Below, in pieces: positions 1-12,552 of a stretch of DNA of 64,000 nucleotides; positions within the stretch are counted from its first letter, which is position 1; each line of letters starts with the position of its first letter. The translations under genes were made by a program, and so were the position numbers. Source of the DNA: Hypericum androsaemum (Eukaryota > Streptophyta > Magnoliopsida > Malpighiales > Hypericaceae); contig OZ023197.1 in assembly GCA_963995505.1 (NCBI GenBank), positions 11,840,475 to 11,904,474 on the forward strand. The letters are read 5' to 3'. A model generated the notes under the pieces. That model searched no databases and was not told the origin of the DNA. It was given only the letters and a program-made list of their open reading frames with translations.

Positions 1-260
1 TGATCATCTAAAACCGACTAGTTTTATATTTTTATGAATCAATTAATCGAAGTCTAAGTTGGTTGAAATGGAAACGCATGCAGTAGTTGGCCAAACTTAA
101 TTTGGTTGATTCAAAGTGTTAAAAGTCTTCTCAGTGTGAGAACCATCCATATGCATATGTGTGCATTTTGTCTAGCCAAGTTGTTCAGGAGGCTACTTGG
201 CTTAACATTTTGGCTAGTGTTATCTAGTATTATTACTAAGTAGCTGAATGTTATTGGCAG

Positions 261-441
261 GGATTTGGATGAAGGAATGAGAGATGCGCTCCACAGTTTT
301 ATCGAAGAGCGAGGTGTGAATGAAAGTCTCTTCCCTTTTCTTCAAGCATGGCTATATGTGAAGGAACATCGAACTGTTCTGTGTTGGTTTAAGACACTGG
401 GAACATTCGTAAGCGAAAGCAAGTTGGCAAAGGATGAATAA
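261..441 (+). CDS. Mitochondrial glycoprotein (MAM33/p32) family protein, last exon
   Basis: A 3' terminal exon. It begins after the acceptor TTATTGGCAG (one base completes a split codon) and reads 59 codons to TAA at 439-441. The peptide contains LDEGMRDALHSFIEERGVN, then LFPFLQAWLYVKEH and WFKTLGTFV. This is the characteristic C-terminus of the plant MAM33/p32 (gC1qR-like) family: acidic, usually mitochondrial-matrix proteins that form doughnut-shaped trimers. The rest of the gene lies left of the window, and bases 1-260 are intron. About 300 bases after the stop look like 3' UTR. The family call is from established knowledge of the C-terminal block; the specific paralogue cannot be named. 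Confidence 0.85.
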
Positions 442-799
442 GTTGTGTTAAACATCTTCTACATTTGACTGGCGGGTAGTGTTACTGCATCAGCTTAGGA
501 AAGTTAAAAAGTAGCTGCTAAATCCTGCTGCGGCGGTCATGCAGGTTCGTACTTCGTACCACTTCTTCCTGCTGTATTTGGTAGGACGGCAGCGAAGAGC
601 GCGAGCTTCAGTAGTAAGTTGCTCTTCTTCAGTTCATGATCATCTTTCTGGAAATTTTGTTTCTTCTGTTTTGATGGTCTGCTTATTATCTATTTCATGA
701 TGGTATTGAGTTTCTTTTCCGGCAATTCTTAGTCATGTGGTTTAGTTTCATTTATAAGGTTGCAGCTTTATTTCTATATGCAAGCGAAATATCAAAATT

Positions 800-3700
800 G
801 ATAAATTATACGAGGCGAAGCAATCCTCCAGTTCACCATCCCATTTTTTGTTTGAAGCTAAACTATTATATTGGTTAAAATCCTGGAATCATCAGAAAGA
901 ACAAGCGACTATATAATATTTTGAGATGGATAATCACTAGTATGGCTATTGTTAATCATAAGCCCAAGCCATCAAGAAATTCAGCCCAAAGGCCCCAAAC
1001 ATACCTACTTCCGAATCCTGTTTCTTTTCCTCCAAGCCCATTATCATTTTAAAGGCATATTTGACTGCTTGGACTCGGAAGAAATCCTCTTAAGACTGCT
1101 GGCAAGATCAAATATTAATTAATATAGCGGGTTCAAGGCTTATAAATAAAAATATATCATTAAAAGATGCAAATCTAAATAGGATCCAATAGTGTTATAA
1201 GTAGGTGAGGCAAGTTGATCTTGTGTTATTAACCTACTCCGTTGGAGCAATGATACAGAAAAAAAATATAAATGGCTACATTAAGGTCAAAGTGTAGGAT
1301 CTAATACCACTTTAACCTTCGGTCGCCCGCCATTCATCCTCTTCTACAAACCTATATATGGGCCACTTATTATAAGAGATTATAGTTTTTTTAAGAGCAA
1401 ACACACGAGTTTTTTTTAATATAAAAGTCAAGCACTGCCAATTTCTACTTTTAAAAATGACTCTCTCAATAATGTCTTATATTTGTAAAGCTTCCGACAA
1501 CTCTTTCAATAAATTAAAGTCCGTTACTAGTTGGAACCCTCGTTTGTCAAGTCTCGTTAGCCTTTCAAATGGAAATCCAAGATAGGAAAAGTTCTACTAA
1601 CAGACTTGTATCTTATTGTCAAAATATTCAATCTTTAGGATTTTTTTTCAGTTACGCCAAATCTTTTTAGCTTGTACGTAATTACTTTGTTTAGTACTCT
1701 TATTTTGTAGCATGTGTTCCCACCTTTTCTTGTCCTATAATAGACTTATGGAACACCGTGGAAAAATATGGAGAACTTGATTTAAAAAAAAAATAGATGA
1801 CACACATGCATATGAAAAAGATGCGTATCATAGATGACTTAAATTGGACAAATACATTCTGGACGTCATGAGAAAAATAACTCCCAGGACATGATGCGTA
1901 TGTGATTTTTATTTGCAGAAGAATCATCCTAAAATTATTTTTTTCATGATTCTCACTAATCCTATTTCTGAGATGTTACAGCTTTAAGTAACAAATTTTG
2001 GTTGACGAAAATATAAGCACCCTTTTCATAGAAGATCAAAATTAAAATCTTTATACCCAGGATATCGATGCTTTTGGGTATTGCAGATATTGCTACCTAA
2101 AAAGATAAATATGGCTGTGATTTTTTGGTGTTCCTAAAAATATTTCAAATTTTTTGGATTGTATCTTATGGTTCCCATCTCTTCCCATACCTAAAACCGA
2201 CATTTGTATATGGGAAAGCACCAAAATAATGGACGACACATGTCGCAATCTTCAAAAAAATTTAGGAAACACACGGAATGTGCGCTTTATTTAACCAACA
2301 ATCACTTTCATCAATTAGAGTTGTTGTTTTAAATTAATTAAAAAATTTTGAATTAAACTATTTGAAAATATAGTATTGTTAAAATTTTATTATGAGAGTT
2401 TTGTCATCTTTTAACGTCCTGCTCAATTAGAATTTGGGTTAATCAGTCTATTCTATTGTGTATCCGAATAACAAGTGATAAAAAAAAATTGCGCTTTCCA
2501 TTTTTCTTGCTTGTTATTATTATCATGCGACCGGTCGGCTGGTTCATGAATTTGCGCTTTTTTTAGTGCGTATTATTCAGTTTCTTATGTATGAGCCATT
2601 GCCTGAAGCTAATGGCCGCCGTTGTATATTGTTGAAGATGAAGCTTCATCACTAGCTAGGATTAAAAAAGGGATAATTAGATTAATGAGGTGGGTGCCAA
2701 AAGATATTGTTAATTATGCAGTTAGATCAGACTTTTCGATATTAATTAATATCAATTTCAGACCATTCATGAATCTCACACTTTCTTTTTCCTATGTTTC
2801 TTGATTCAGATTTTCTTTAAACTTTTCAACAACAAAATTTTGAGGAAAAAATATCGAACACAGACGCATAAATTACACACACACACATATGTAATAACCA
2901 AAAGATATATAAATTTAAGAGAAGTAGATAATAAATATATTTATCTGCCAATTGGCATAAAAGCCTATTTCAATATTAAATTTATTCTTTAAATAATTTT
3001 TTTGATAGGTAATTTTTTTTATTACTCCTATGCCAAATGTGCAATTAAGTACGAATCTCCTTCCCAAAATTAAAAAAGATAATCACATTAACTAAAGCTA
3101 ATTACATAGAAGTTATCATGCAGTAATCTTTAAATAATTCAACTGATGAATTTTTAACGTCTATTAGACAATTGGGAGAAATACATAAGGTGGCCAAAGG
3201 CTAAAGTTTTTGACCATTTCAACGGAGGGAATAGTGATTCATCTTAAGCAAATAGACAATAATTAATCGACAACGAGCGTAATCAAACAAATACTTTATT
3301 GGTCCATTTTTTTTTTGGAAAAGGTAAATATCATTCCATTTATAAAACATTACAAATACAAAATTACCAAAGCCAAGGTTGCGAAGAAGGCAACATTAAT
3401 TTTTTTTAGGGTAAGAAGGCAACATTATTCGTTACGACGAAAAAAACCCCATTTATTGGTCCAGTTTCAACAATTTTTCACTTCCATATGTAAGTTTAAT
3501 GCATTTTGAATCACTTAAATCAAGTTGTTATAACTTAAAGAAGAAGTTTTTAATTCTTAGCTCTTAAAAACGTATCATAGTTAAATATTTGTTAATTATG
3601 CTTTACTATCATTTAAGAGTCCTACTATGCTGGAATCAGGATTAATGGGCAACGTGGACATGAGGATGCCAGGTGGTAAAAAAATTAATAAAATTAGTTA

Positions 3701-4239
3701 CTAAGGGCTAGCTCAATGTGGAGAAGATTGAGATACAGAGAAATCCAACAACAAAGGTTAAAATTCTAACGTATTATATAATAGTATCGTGAAATTTGTA
3801 AACTTAAATTCTAGAGATATGATCTCGCAAAAAGAACAATTAAAATTTTTTTGTTACTATTTAAGGTTTTTTCACACTCAAACTCGGTCAGACTCAGACC
3901 TGCTTTAACTAGTAATTATGAAGATTAAATGAGTCATTTTCTTAGCAAGAATCCAACGATGTCACACCAGAAGATTTCCAAAGGCGACGAAACTAACAAG
4001 CCAAAAATCAACGTCTTTAATGTTTGCCGATTATATAGCAGTGACCTTGTTCATTAGTTATTTAGTTATTTAGTTTTTTAATCGGATATCCATTTGATCG
4101 ACTGATGCAAATTTGAAGCGAGTAGAAATTTTAAATTGTGGCAAAAAATTTTCAACAAGTATATAATGCTACTTCTTTTCCAAAATTCGAACAGAAGATC
4201 TCTTAGTTAAACTATAAAGACTTTGTTGTCAATTGCTTG
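800..4239. other. Intergenic, AT-rich, no gene seen
   Basis: Bases 800-4239 are AT-rich, with homopolymer runs and only short random open frames. I see no splice-consistent coding block, RNA gene or clear terminal-repeat element. It separates the MAM33-like gene from the first Mutator-like element. Confidence 0.6.
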
Positions 4240-4248
4240 TTATTTTTT

Positions 4249-5347
4249 GGGTAAATTATGCTCAGATCCTTAGTGTTTGGTATATTTTACGCTCGCCCCC
4301 TGTATTTCGGTAATCGATTAAAAACTCCCTGAGGTTTGGTTTTATTATACTCTTAGGTCCCTCGCTGACATCAGCTATCAATTTTCTCATGGAAATAACT
4401 TATATGCCCTTACAGTAAATTAACCAATTTATTTACCTCTCTCCTTCGCCGGAACAACCTCGACTCTTCTCTCTCCTCCATCTCCATCTCCCTCTTCTCT
4501 CTCTCCTCCATATCCTGACAAGTCGAGACCGATTATCGACGACCAGCTCAAGTCGAGGTCACCAACGAGTAGCTCAAGCCAAGTCAAGACCCATCCCGAC
4601 CACGACGACAACGCTCGGGGGAGATTCTGTTCTATTTACGTCGAGGTCGATTGAGAGGCGGCCAAATCCATTAGAACCCTAAATCGGCTCACCGAAACTG
4701 ATCTTTCCGCTATGGTGGTGTGTTTGATTGAGGGGAGGACAACGGGAGGAGGACGAAGGAAAGAGGAACTCATCGTCGGAGGATGCCAGAATTATTTGAT
4801 GACATGAGTTGGTATTCGCCTCCGGTCGTTGGCGTCGAGACCCACCTCCCGGATTTTGTCAAGTCGGGTCTTTTGTGGCAGAGAATCTTGCCCGCTTCCA
4901 GAATACTATTGAGGCGACGCGGGATTGTTGAGCAACGGATCTGCTTCCCCTTGGCCTCCTTGACAGTGACGATGACGGTGAGGACGAAGGATGCCGTTGA
5001 GGGCTGAGTCGAAGGGCTTCGGGTTTATTTTGTCAAGTTCTAGATATTGACAGCGCCGGGGAGGACAAAGTAGAGAGAACGCCCGTGAGATTTACAGCTA
5101 GGACTGAATTAAAACTGACCGGAGGATGGCCAAAAAATTGACGAGTCGCCGGAGGAAAGGTAGGAGATGACCATAGGGGTAGAATAGTCATTTCAGGATT
5201 AAAAAATTAAAACATGATCGCTGACGTCAGCGAGGGGCCTAAGAGTATAATAAAATCAAATTTCAGGGAGTTTTTAATCGATTATTGGAATACAGTGGGG
5301 CGAGCGTGAAATATACCAAATACCAGGGGCCTTAGAGTAATTTACCC
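4249..5347. mobile_element. Mutator-like element with long TIRs (Pack-MULE candidate)
   Basis: The two ends are inverted copies of each other for about 180 bases: left GGGTAAATTATGCTCAGATC, right (reverse complement) GGGTAAATTACTCTAAGGCC. Both continue through a shared TTTTATTATACTCTTAGG block and GCTGACRTCAGC. The element is flanked by a perfect 9-bp duplication TTATTTTTT (4240-4248 and 5348-5356), which is diagnostic of Mutator-like transposons. The arms differ by roughly 15%, so it is older than the related element at 56560. The interior (about 4440-5150) is GC-richer than its surroundings. It holds a 75-codon open frame at 4783-5007 (+) that I do not recognise, so it may carry captured host DNA. 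No transposase is visible, so it is non-autonomous. Confidence 0.85.
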
Positions 5348-5356
5348 TTATTTTTT

Positions 5357-6845
5357 TGGCACTTGTATATTTTTTGGAAAGTGGATGCATCATGGATCTA
5401 AGAAGATTGAAATAAACGGTTACAAAAAATCGAACTAAGGAAAAAATTGCATCCTAAATTTCAAAAAATGTACATCTGGAAGGTATGAAAAAAATCTAGT
5501 TACATATATGTGTGATGCGTCATTGGGTTAATATATTCTTTGCTACTGTTGAAAACCATTCCCATAGTTTTCTGATTGCTTAAAGTTAATCCTAGACAGT
5601 GACAATTAATTTTAACTTATTGAGATCAATTTTTCTAAATAATTCACATGATATAAGACCAATAAGATGAGTCATTGACAAGCATAATATGATTCTTATT
5701 TATAAAACAAACAAAACTGTAGCCTCTTTCCCCCTAGTAAAGATCCTTTTAAAAAAATGGGTATATATCCTTTAACTAGGACGTGCTAAGAATTTTTTTT
5801 CAAAATAATTACCTATCAAAATAAATCAGCACAAAAAAGATGAAACAATTATGTTTTCCTTTCTTGCATATAATAGAGGTTATCGTTTTACTAATTACGA
5901 ATGTGATATACTAGTGTGCAAAATTTTAACATAGTACGGAAACGAATTGATTAGGTGAGAATCGTTATAGCCTTAACGCTGCTAGTTTTCGTAGCAAATT
6001 GCTGAAAATTTTCTTGACGCTAATTAGAATATTGTGATCGGCGGATCTAGTACGGCACGATGGGTGTCCATAATTACCAACCACATTATGGTGAGAATAA
6101 TATTATATTATAATTTACTGATTTTTCCCGAAACTGCTTAGAATTCTTTTTAGGTTGCAAAAGGCCAATGAGGTCCTAGGATATCGGCAGCTTTATATAT
6201 TTTTGATATTTCAAGACCCCAATTTTTATTCTTTAAAAAAATCAGTGGATGTAAATGAGAAATTATCTTCTATTATATAATTCACCAACATGTTGAATTT
6301 CTGTATATACTGAGAAACAAATGTTGCTGTGGACATAAATGTAGTGCACTAACAAGCAAAAAAGTTATTCTAAATTATTCAAAAATTCTCGAATTCGAAC
6401 CAAGTGTTAATTTTTTTTTGGAATAGAATTGTCATCATTCAAAAATTTTATCTAACTTATTTTTGAATTAACTTATGCAATAGATATCCGACCATTGAAA
6501 CCATAACATTGTTAAATACTTTTTCTCTTGTTTTCTTTTTAAATTCTTTGGGTTGAATCGATGAATCTGGGTCAATACATTGAACCGTGCAGTCTGGCCA
6601 AATTTCGAGTGGTTGAACCCGTTCTCCAAGTTTAAAAGGATTTCGAGTGGTGGCCGGACCACGGATCTGATCACGAGTTTTAAAACATTGATATTAACCC
6701 AAACTATGTAGTGCATCGAGAAAGAATGGGACATACATTTGTTAAAAGGGAACACGAGCATTTATTAGATCAAATTGAATTGGATTTAAGTATCATATGG
6801 ACACGGATGGTATTTTTTGGATTTATGTCGCTACCTGCCTAAAGA
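5357..6845. other. Intergenic, no gene seen
   Basis: AT-rich DNA. The longest open frame (6468-6761, minus, 97 codons) has no recognisable domain and no coding-like composition. Nothing else stands out. Confidence 0.55.
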
Positions 6846-7609
6846 AAGGGGGCGGATTTGATGGGGACAAGGGTAGTCCCCAAGTTTGGGGACTAAAGGG
6901 GAGATGATGACAATCTAGGTATTAATAAATTTATTAAGGGTAATTTTGGAAAACTAATAGTAATAATATCAGGAATAAAAATTATGAAAATTTCAAAAAA
7001 GGTAAACAATAACCACCAATAAACGTGGAGGACTCTTTAACTTCCAGTAAAGAGGACTCTTCACCAATATCAAAAATCCTAGCAGCTACTTTTTCCCTAA
7101 ACGAAAATCCCTAAAACGAAAATCCATGGGATTCTTCCTCCTTCGGGATTCTTCCTTACCTCTCTTCTTCCTCCTCTTCTTCCTCCTTCGGGATTCTTCC
7201 TCTTCTTTTCCCCAAAGTTGCGCACTTTTTCTCCTTTTATTTTATTTTCTCTTTTTTTCAGATCTGGTGGATTTGATCTAGATCAGAGTTGAAGGGTGTT
7301 GTTTGGTGCTTCATGGACCGTCTCCCGCCACCTTCGTCCTTCGCTGGTTTGTTGCTTCAGCCTCCAGGGTCTAACTCGAATTCAAGCTCTTTTTGGGAGA
7401 ATTCCGGTGTTCTCCGAGAAGTTGGTCACCGTCGACCTCCCCCGGTTGATCCTTTACTTTATCTATATTTTTTATTATTTAGTTTCCATGTTATCTGTGA
7501 ACTTTAAAGTTATTGATTTTAAGATGCAGGGAAATTGTTTTGAGATGTACGATGTAGCAAAATTGGTTTTTAGTTTCAATTGCATGGTTTTAATACGCAG
7601 AGATATTGG

Positions 7610-8197
7610 TTTTAGCCTGTAGTGCTATTGGTTTTGCGATGTAGTGATATTGGTTTGACGTTGTATTGATATTGGTTTGATGATGTAGTGATATTGGTTT
7701 GCCGATGTAGTGATATTGGTTTGACGCTGTAGTGATATTAGTTTCTGTTGTATTGATATTGATTTCTGTTGTAGTGATATTGGTTTGACGCTGTAGTGAT
7801 ATTGGTTTGACGCTGTAGTGATATTGGTTTCTGTTGTATTGATATTGGTTTCTGTTGTATTGATATTGGTTTGACGATGTAGTGATATTGGTTTGACGTT
7901 GTAGTGATATTGGTTTCTATTGTATTGATATTGGTTTCTGTTGTATTGATATTGGTTTGGCGTTGTATTGATATTGGTTTGACGCTGTAGTGATATTGGT
8001 TTGACGATGTAGTGATAATGGTTTGACGATGTAGTGATAATGGTTTGACGATGTAGTGATATTGGTTTATGTTGTATTGATATTGGTTTGGCGTTGTATT
8101 GAAATTGGTTTGGCGCTGTATTGATATTGGTTTGGCGTTGTATTGATATTGGTTTTGCGTTGTATTGAAATTGGTTTGGCGCTGTATTGATATTCCG
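7610..8197 (+). repeat. 22-bp minisatellite, left array
   Basis: About 26 head-to-tail copies of a 22-bp unit close to GTAGTGATATTGGTTTGACG plus two bases. The core GATATTGGTTT is nearly invariant; the bases around it alternate between GACGCTGTAGT, GACGATGTAGT, CTGTTGTATT and GGCGTTGTATT. The pattern suggests local higher-order amplification of a few variants. The same unit occurs inverted at 8800-9645. Confidence 0.9.
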
Positions 8198-8799
8198 ACG
8201 AAGATGATTCGTTTATTTCAAAAAGAGGCAGAAGGGTGTTTGTTGGAAACCGGTGGTCCTTTACAATCTTGTTCGTTGACGATCTTGTGCCCGTCTGGAT
8301 GGCGATGTCCCCTGCTAAAACATGGGAAGATCCTATCGTAATCTATTCATCGCCATTTAAGTAGCGACACAATTCTACAGATAAAAAAATATGTTGTCCC
8401 TGGGCTTCTTTATCTCAAATGATTGAGAATATTCTTTGAATTTGGACACGGATCAGTTGAATCAACTTGTGACAGATCGTTCTAGTTTATTATGATGATC
8501 CGAGAGCATTAAAACTTGTAAGAATTTTGATTCATTTCGAATTTAAATTAGTCGATTTATAATATCTTTTCGGAGACCGAACAGAATTAGGCCACCAAGA
8601 AGGCAACCAATCGGGTGCGGAATTTAAATTCTTTATAATAATATCTTGAGTTCAAATATAAAATTGCTAAGAAATTTAATCCACTATGAAATTGGTCGTA
8701 TGACATATACCAAAAAGGCTCGATACACTTCCGAAATATATGACGTCTACTTTTTTCCTGGCCAGGCTATTAAACATATTATTAGACGGCAAGACCAAT

Positions 8800-9645
8800 A
8801 TCTCCACAACCCAAAACTAATATCTACAAGATATAAATCCCATGGACATAGATTTGAATCGACCACTACACTATTTTTGAACTTGTAATATTTTAAAGAA
8901 ATTAAGATTGTCCAATAGTTAACATCATGTTATTTATTAACCAATATCTCCAAAGCAAAATCTGTACAGAAAAACCAATATCTGGACATCGTAAAACCAA
9001 TATCTCGATATTTCGAAACCAATATATGCACGTCGCAAAATTAATATCTGTACTTTACAAAACCACTGAGCATACATCGCAAAACCAATATCTCTTTATC
9101 GTAAAACGAATATCTGTCGATCGCAAAACAAATATCTCCAAATCGCAAAACCAATATCTCCACAACCCAAAACCAATATCTCCAAATCGCAAAACTAATA
9201 TCGCCACATCGGAAAACCAATAACTATACATCGCAAAACCAATATCTCTACATCGCATAAACAATATCAACACATCGCATAACCAATATCTCTAATCGTA
9301 AAACCAATATCTCCACAGCACATAACCAATATCTGCACAACGCAAAACCAATATCTCTACATCGCACAACCAACATATCCAATTCGCAAAACCAATATCT
9401 CCACAACCCATAACTAATATCTACACATCGGAAAACCAATATCTACACATCGGAAAACCAATATCTCCACATCGCAAAACCAATAACTATACATCGCAAA
9501 ACCAATATCTCTACATCGCAAAACCAATATCTCCACAGCGCATAACCAATATCTGCACAACGCAAAACCAATATCTATACATCGCAAAACCAATAACTAT
9601 ACATCGCAAAACCAATATCTTCACATCACAAAACCAATATCAGGG
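8800..9645 (-). repeat. 22-bp minisatellite, right array, inverted relative to the left one
   Basis: Roughly 30 copies of a 22-bp unit close to AAAACCAATATCTCCACATC plus two bases. Its reverse complement (GATGTGGAGATATTGGTTTT) is the left-array unit with a few substitutions. The first 200 bases are more degenerate and interrupted (8850-8930); the 9060-9640 part is regular. Open frames here are repeat artefacts, since 22 is not a multiple of 3. Confidence 0.9.
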
Positions 9646-9889
9646 AGCTGCATCAAGCATAGAGAACCCAGTGAGGACTCATATGGCACCTTTCATCTCT
9701 CTTTTCAGGTTGACATTGAAACCACCATCATCTGCAAATTGGAAGTAAGAGGAAAGCGCTCAAATCATTTGCTACTCATGTAGAAGAGAATTAACCTAAC
9801 AGTCCTAAACTTGGAACATAACAGAGTCAAACAACACAAATTTTTTGAGTTAACTTTAATAGGTGCACAAAGGAGCAGATGTGCGAGGC

Positions 9890-10030
9890 TTACGTCACCA
9901 CGTTCGCCGAGCGTAAGATGCGCCACCTCATCGGAGGGGGAGAGCTCGTCCTAGAGCGGGAAGACGTCCTCCTAGCCGTAGTCCTTGAGCCGCTCGAGCA
10001 GCGCCTGCGCGGGGAGCAGCCAATGGACTC
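9890..10030 (-). pseudogene. UDP-N-acetylglucosamine pyrophosphorylase exon-1 fragment (gene relic)
   Basis: On the minus strand one frame reads AQALLERLKDYG, stop, EDVFPL, stop, DELSP. This is the N-terminal hallmark of plant UDP-GlcNAc/GalNAc pyrophosphorylases, where the two stops are normally Gln and Trp; TAG for CAG and for TGG are single-base changes. Similarity fades after DELSP and I see no following exon, so this is a short dead fragment inside the minisatellite-bearing composite element, probably captured by a transposon. The 75-codon open frame on the plus strand here is a shadow. Confidence 0.6.
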
Positions 10031-10560
10031 GGTCCCGGACTCGCTAACGATGATGAGTTGCTGGCCGACTAAGGGGGAGACCAGAAAGTCGGAGAGGAAG
10101 ATATGACTCGTTCTGGTGTAGATCCGGCGAGGTCGATCGTAGATCTGGTGCCGTTTGCCCGCTGGCGACCTTCTAGGTGGTTGTCAGGCCACCGTCCTTG
10201 ATTTTTGGTCGCCGATCGAAGCCCGCTCGTCACCCTCCGCCGGCCGTCCAGTTCCGGTGACGGGAATGGAGATAGAGAGGGAGAGAGAGGGGAGGATTGG
10301 AAGAGAGAGAGAGTGTGAGGGAGAAAAAATGGGGAGAGAGAGAAAAATGGATGGGAGGCCGCCACAAATTTTGAAGACATGGGAGAGATGAATAGTCGCC
10401 CCAATTTCTCTAGGAATTGGTATTTCAATCATTGAAAAAGACTAAAAAACCCTTCAATAGTTTTTGACCATTAGATTAAATTATTAGGGTATTCTATCTA
10501 ATCTAAGGGTCCAAATATTAATCCTCACCTATGGATAACATTCTTTTAATCCCCACTCAA

Positions 10561-11510
10561 TCCACAACTAATTCGACCACTGTTGTGCTTTCCAAGAAGA
10601 TATTTTTGCACGTTGGTTCTTTTTGCTATTGCTTTCACAATTCTTGCTCTGCACGATTTAATGATCTTTGATGCCCCAAAAGAAATTAAGAGACACCAAA
10701 TATGAAGTCTGTTTCTCAAAAAAGAAGTTTGGTTTGACTTTGCCACGTTATATACGAGACACGATGATGGTAGACATTAACATTGCAGACAAAAAGAAAA
10801 TCCACTAATGGTGCGGAAATACATCACTATTAATCGTAGCACGCTTGCCTGAAACAATCAAAATCCATCAAATTAAAATTTGCATAAATTTTAACTTCAT
10901 TAATATACCATGATACAAAAATCATGTGATAAAAGATATGCCACAAAAATTGATTCACTCTGATAAATTATTAAAATCTTCGTATTTAATAAAAAAAATA
11001 TTTGATTAATCGTAACAAAATTTCACTAATAGTTTTGTAAAAGTCAACAGAAAGAAGTATATGCTTCACGTACTTGGTCTTCTCTACGAAACTGTTTTTT
11101 CTACGAAACGTTGGTTTTTAAGTATTTTAACAACTCAAATTAATTACGCAATTTAATTGTTACAAGATACACTACCGTATATCTTGGAACAATCACATCA
11201 TACTCATACTTCTATACATCGGGATCGTATATTAATTGAATTAAGACATTTATATTTTGTGATTTTGAATTCTAATTTTGCATTAAAAAAAATTCTGACG
11301 AAACAAACAGAGAGCATTTAATAACTATATTAAATGCCATGAACACTTAGTCAACCCTCTATTAAGCCTTCTGAGGAAAGTCAACTAGTCGCTATTCCAA
11401 TAACCACTAAACAGAAGAACTCTCTTGCAAAGTGGAAACCAACGATTATTTATCTATTTGTTAGACTTTAAGTTTGAGTCCAAATATTAAAAATTATTAA
11501 AACACTTACG
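10561..11510. other. Intergenic, no gene seen
   Basis: AT-rich sequence with short random open frames only. No repeat structure or coding block recognised. Confidence 0.55.
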
Positions 11511-11515
11511 CACTA

Positions 11516-12096
11516 GAGTAAAACTTCTCTAAAGTGATATCGGTAGGACCAGAGAAAAATATTATTTTAGAGGTTATCAAATAAGAGATGTTTACGTTTT
11601 TTCCTTTAAAATTATTAAAATTGAATTTTTGGTCAATAAATATGTAAATATCAAAAACTTACTTTGTCTATATTCACGTCACTTAAAATCTCGGCTTATA
11701 ACATTATTCAAATTCAATACTTGATTGAAATATTTTTTGTAACAATAAGACGACGATAAGAAGGACTATTTGAAGATAATTTAAAATATGAATGATGATG
11801 TAAAATTTACCAAACAAATAATTCTAACACAAATTGTATCTAAAAATATTTTTTACATTCGTATAATATGTAAAAATACATATATTTATTAAAAATATTA
11901 CTTTATGCAAAAGTTTGGACTGATATTTATCACTAACTTTTTCTAAAAAAGTATTAGTTATTACAATAAAAGGGAGTTATTAAATTTTAACACGGGTCCT
12001 GGTCCTGGTCCTGGTCCCGAACCAGGACCAGGACTTTTTATTAATTTAGAGAGGTTATCACTTTAAAGATGATTACTTTATAAAAATTTTACTGTA
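11516..12096. mobile_element. MITE-like element with inverted termini
   Basis: The left part reads GAGTAAAACTTCTCTAAAGTGATA and the right part, reverse-complemented, GTAAAATTTTTATAAAGTAATC then TTTAAAGTGATAACCTCTCT. Plant short inverted-repeat elements commonly end in this type of TAAAACCTCTATAAAGTGATA terminus. Near the right end is a perfect 14-bp hairpin (12002-12034). I could not define a target duplication, so the limits are approximate. Confidence 0.45.
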
Positions 12097-12552
12097 TTCA
12101 AAATTTTATCAAATTCGATCTTAAATTAATTGACTGAGAACCAATGGGAGTTGGTTGTGTTAAAGATCATTTCAGAGGATTTTGGGTTCAAATTTTAGGG
12201 ATGTAAAATATACTATTGAAAGAATCACCTCTTAATCACCTCGTAATATACCATTTAAGAGGACTCTGAACGCTATAAATTTTTAAAAAATTAACTGACA
12301 AATGGACGTCGTTCTTTTTGTCGATACTACTACGCTGACTATTTCAAATTCGAACTAGATAAAATATTTTGAAATATGACAAAATTCTAGTAACAAATAT
12401 TCAATACGAATACATTTTCATATATGACAACTCAAAATCTTTAGTTAAATTAAAATTACGCACTCATTAATTTCATTAATTTTGTTTGTCACCCAAAGAC
12501 GTTGCTTCTTAAGTTCATGTTTTGTCTTCTCTCTCTCTTCAAAAGCCGGCAC

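Larger units (their letters stand above)
6850..10560. mobile_element. Composite repeat with inverted minisatellite arms, probable decayed transposon
   Basis: This block differs from its AT-rich surroundings. From left to right it has: a GGGGACTAAAGG-like edge near 6890; a pyrimidine-rich leader and short GC-rich open frames (7080-7480); a 22-bp minisatellite (about 7610-8197); a unique spacer (8200-8800); the same minisatellite inverted (about 8800-9645); then a GC-rich part with a UDP-GlcNAc pyrophosphorylase-like fragment (9870-10080), a purine-rich tract, and an edge near 10550 whose reverse complement starts GGGGATTAAAAG. The two edges look like degenerate inverted termini, as in Mutator-like elements. 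I found no matching target duplication, so limits and superfamily are inference. Confidence 0.5.

Noticed and set aside
8927..9439. Several 60-98 codon open frames on both strands
   Set aside because: All are translations of the 22-bp minisatellite; the repetitive peptides follow the repeat period.
10069..10428. Open frames of 119 and 82 codons on the minus strand, Ser/Pro-rich
   Set aside because: They read a CT/GA-rich tract in several frames at once; no conserved motif. Possibly a captured leader, but not supported as coding.
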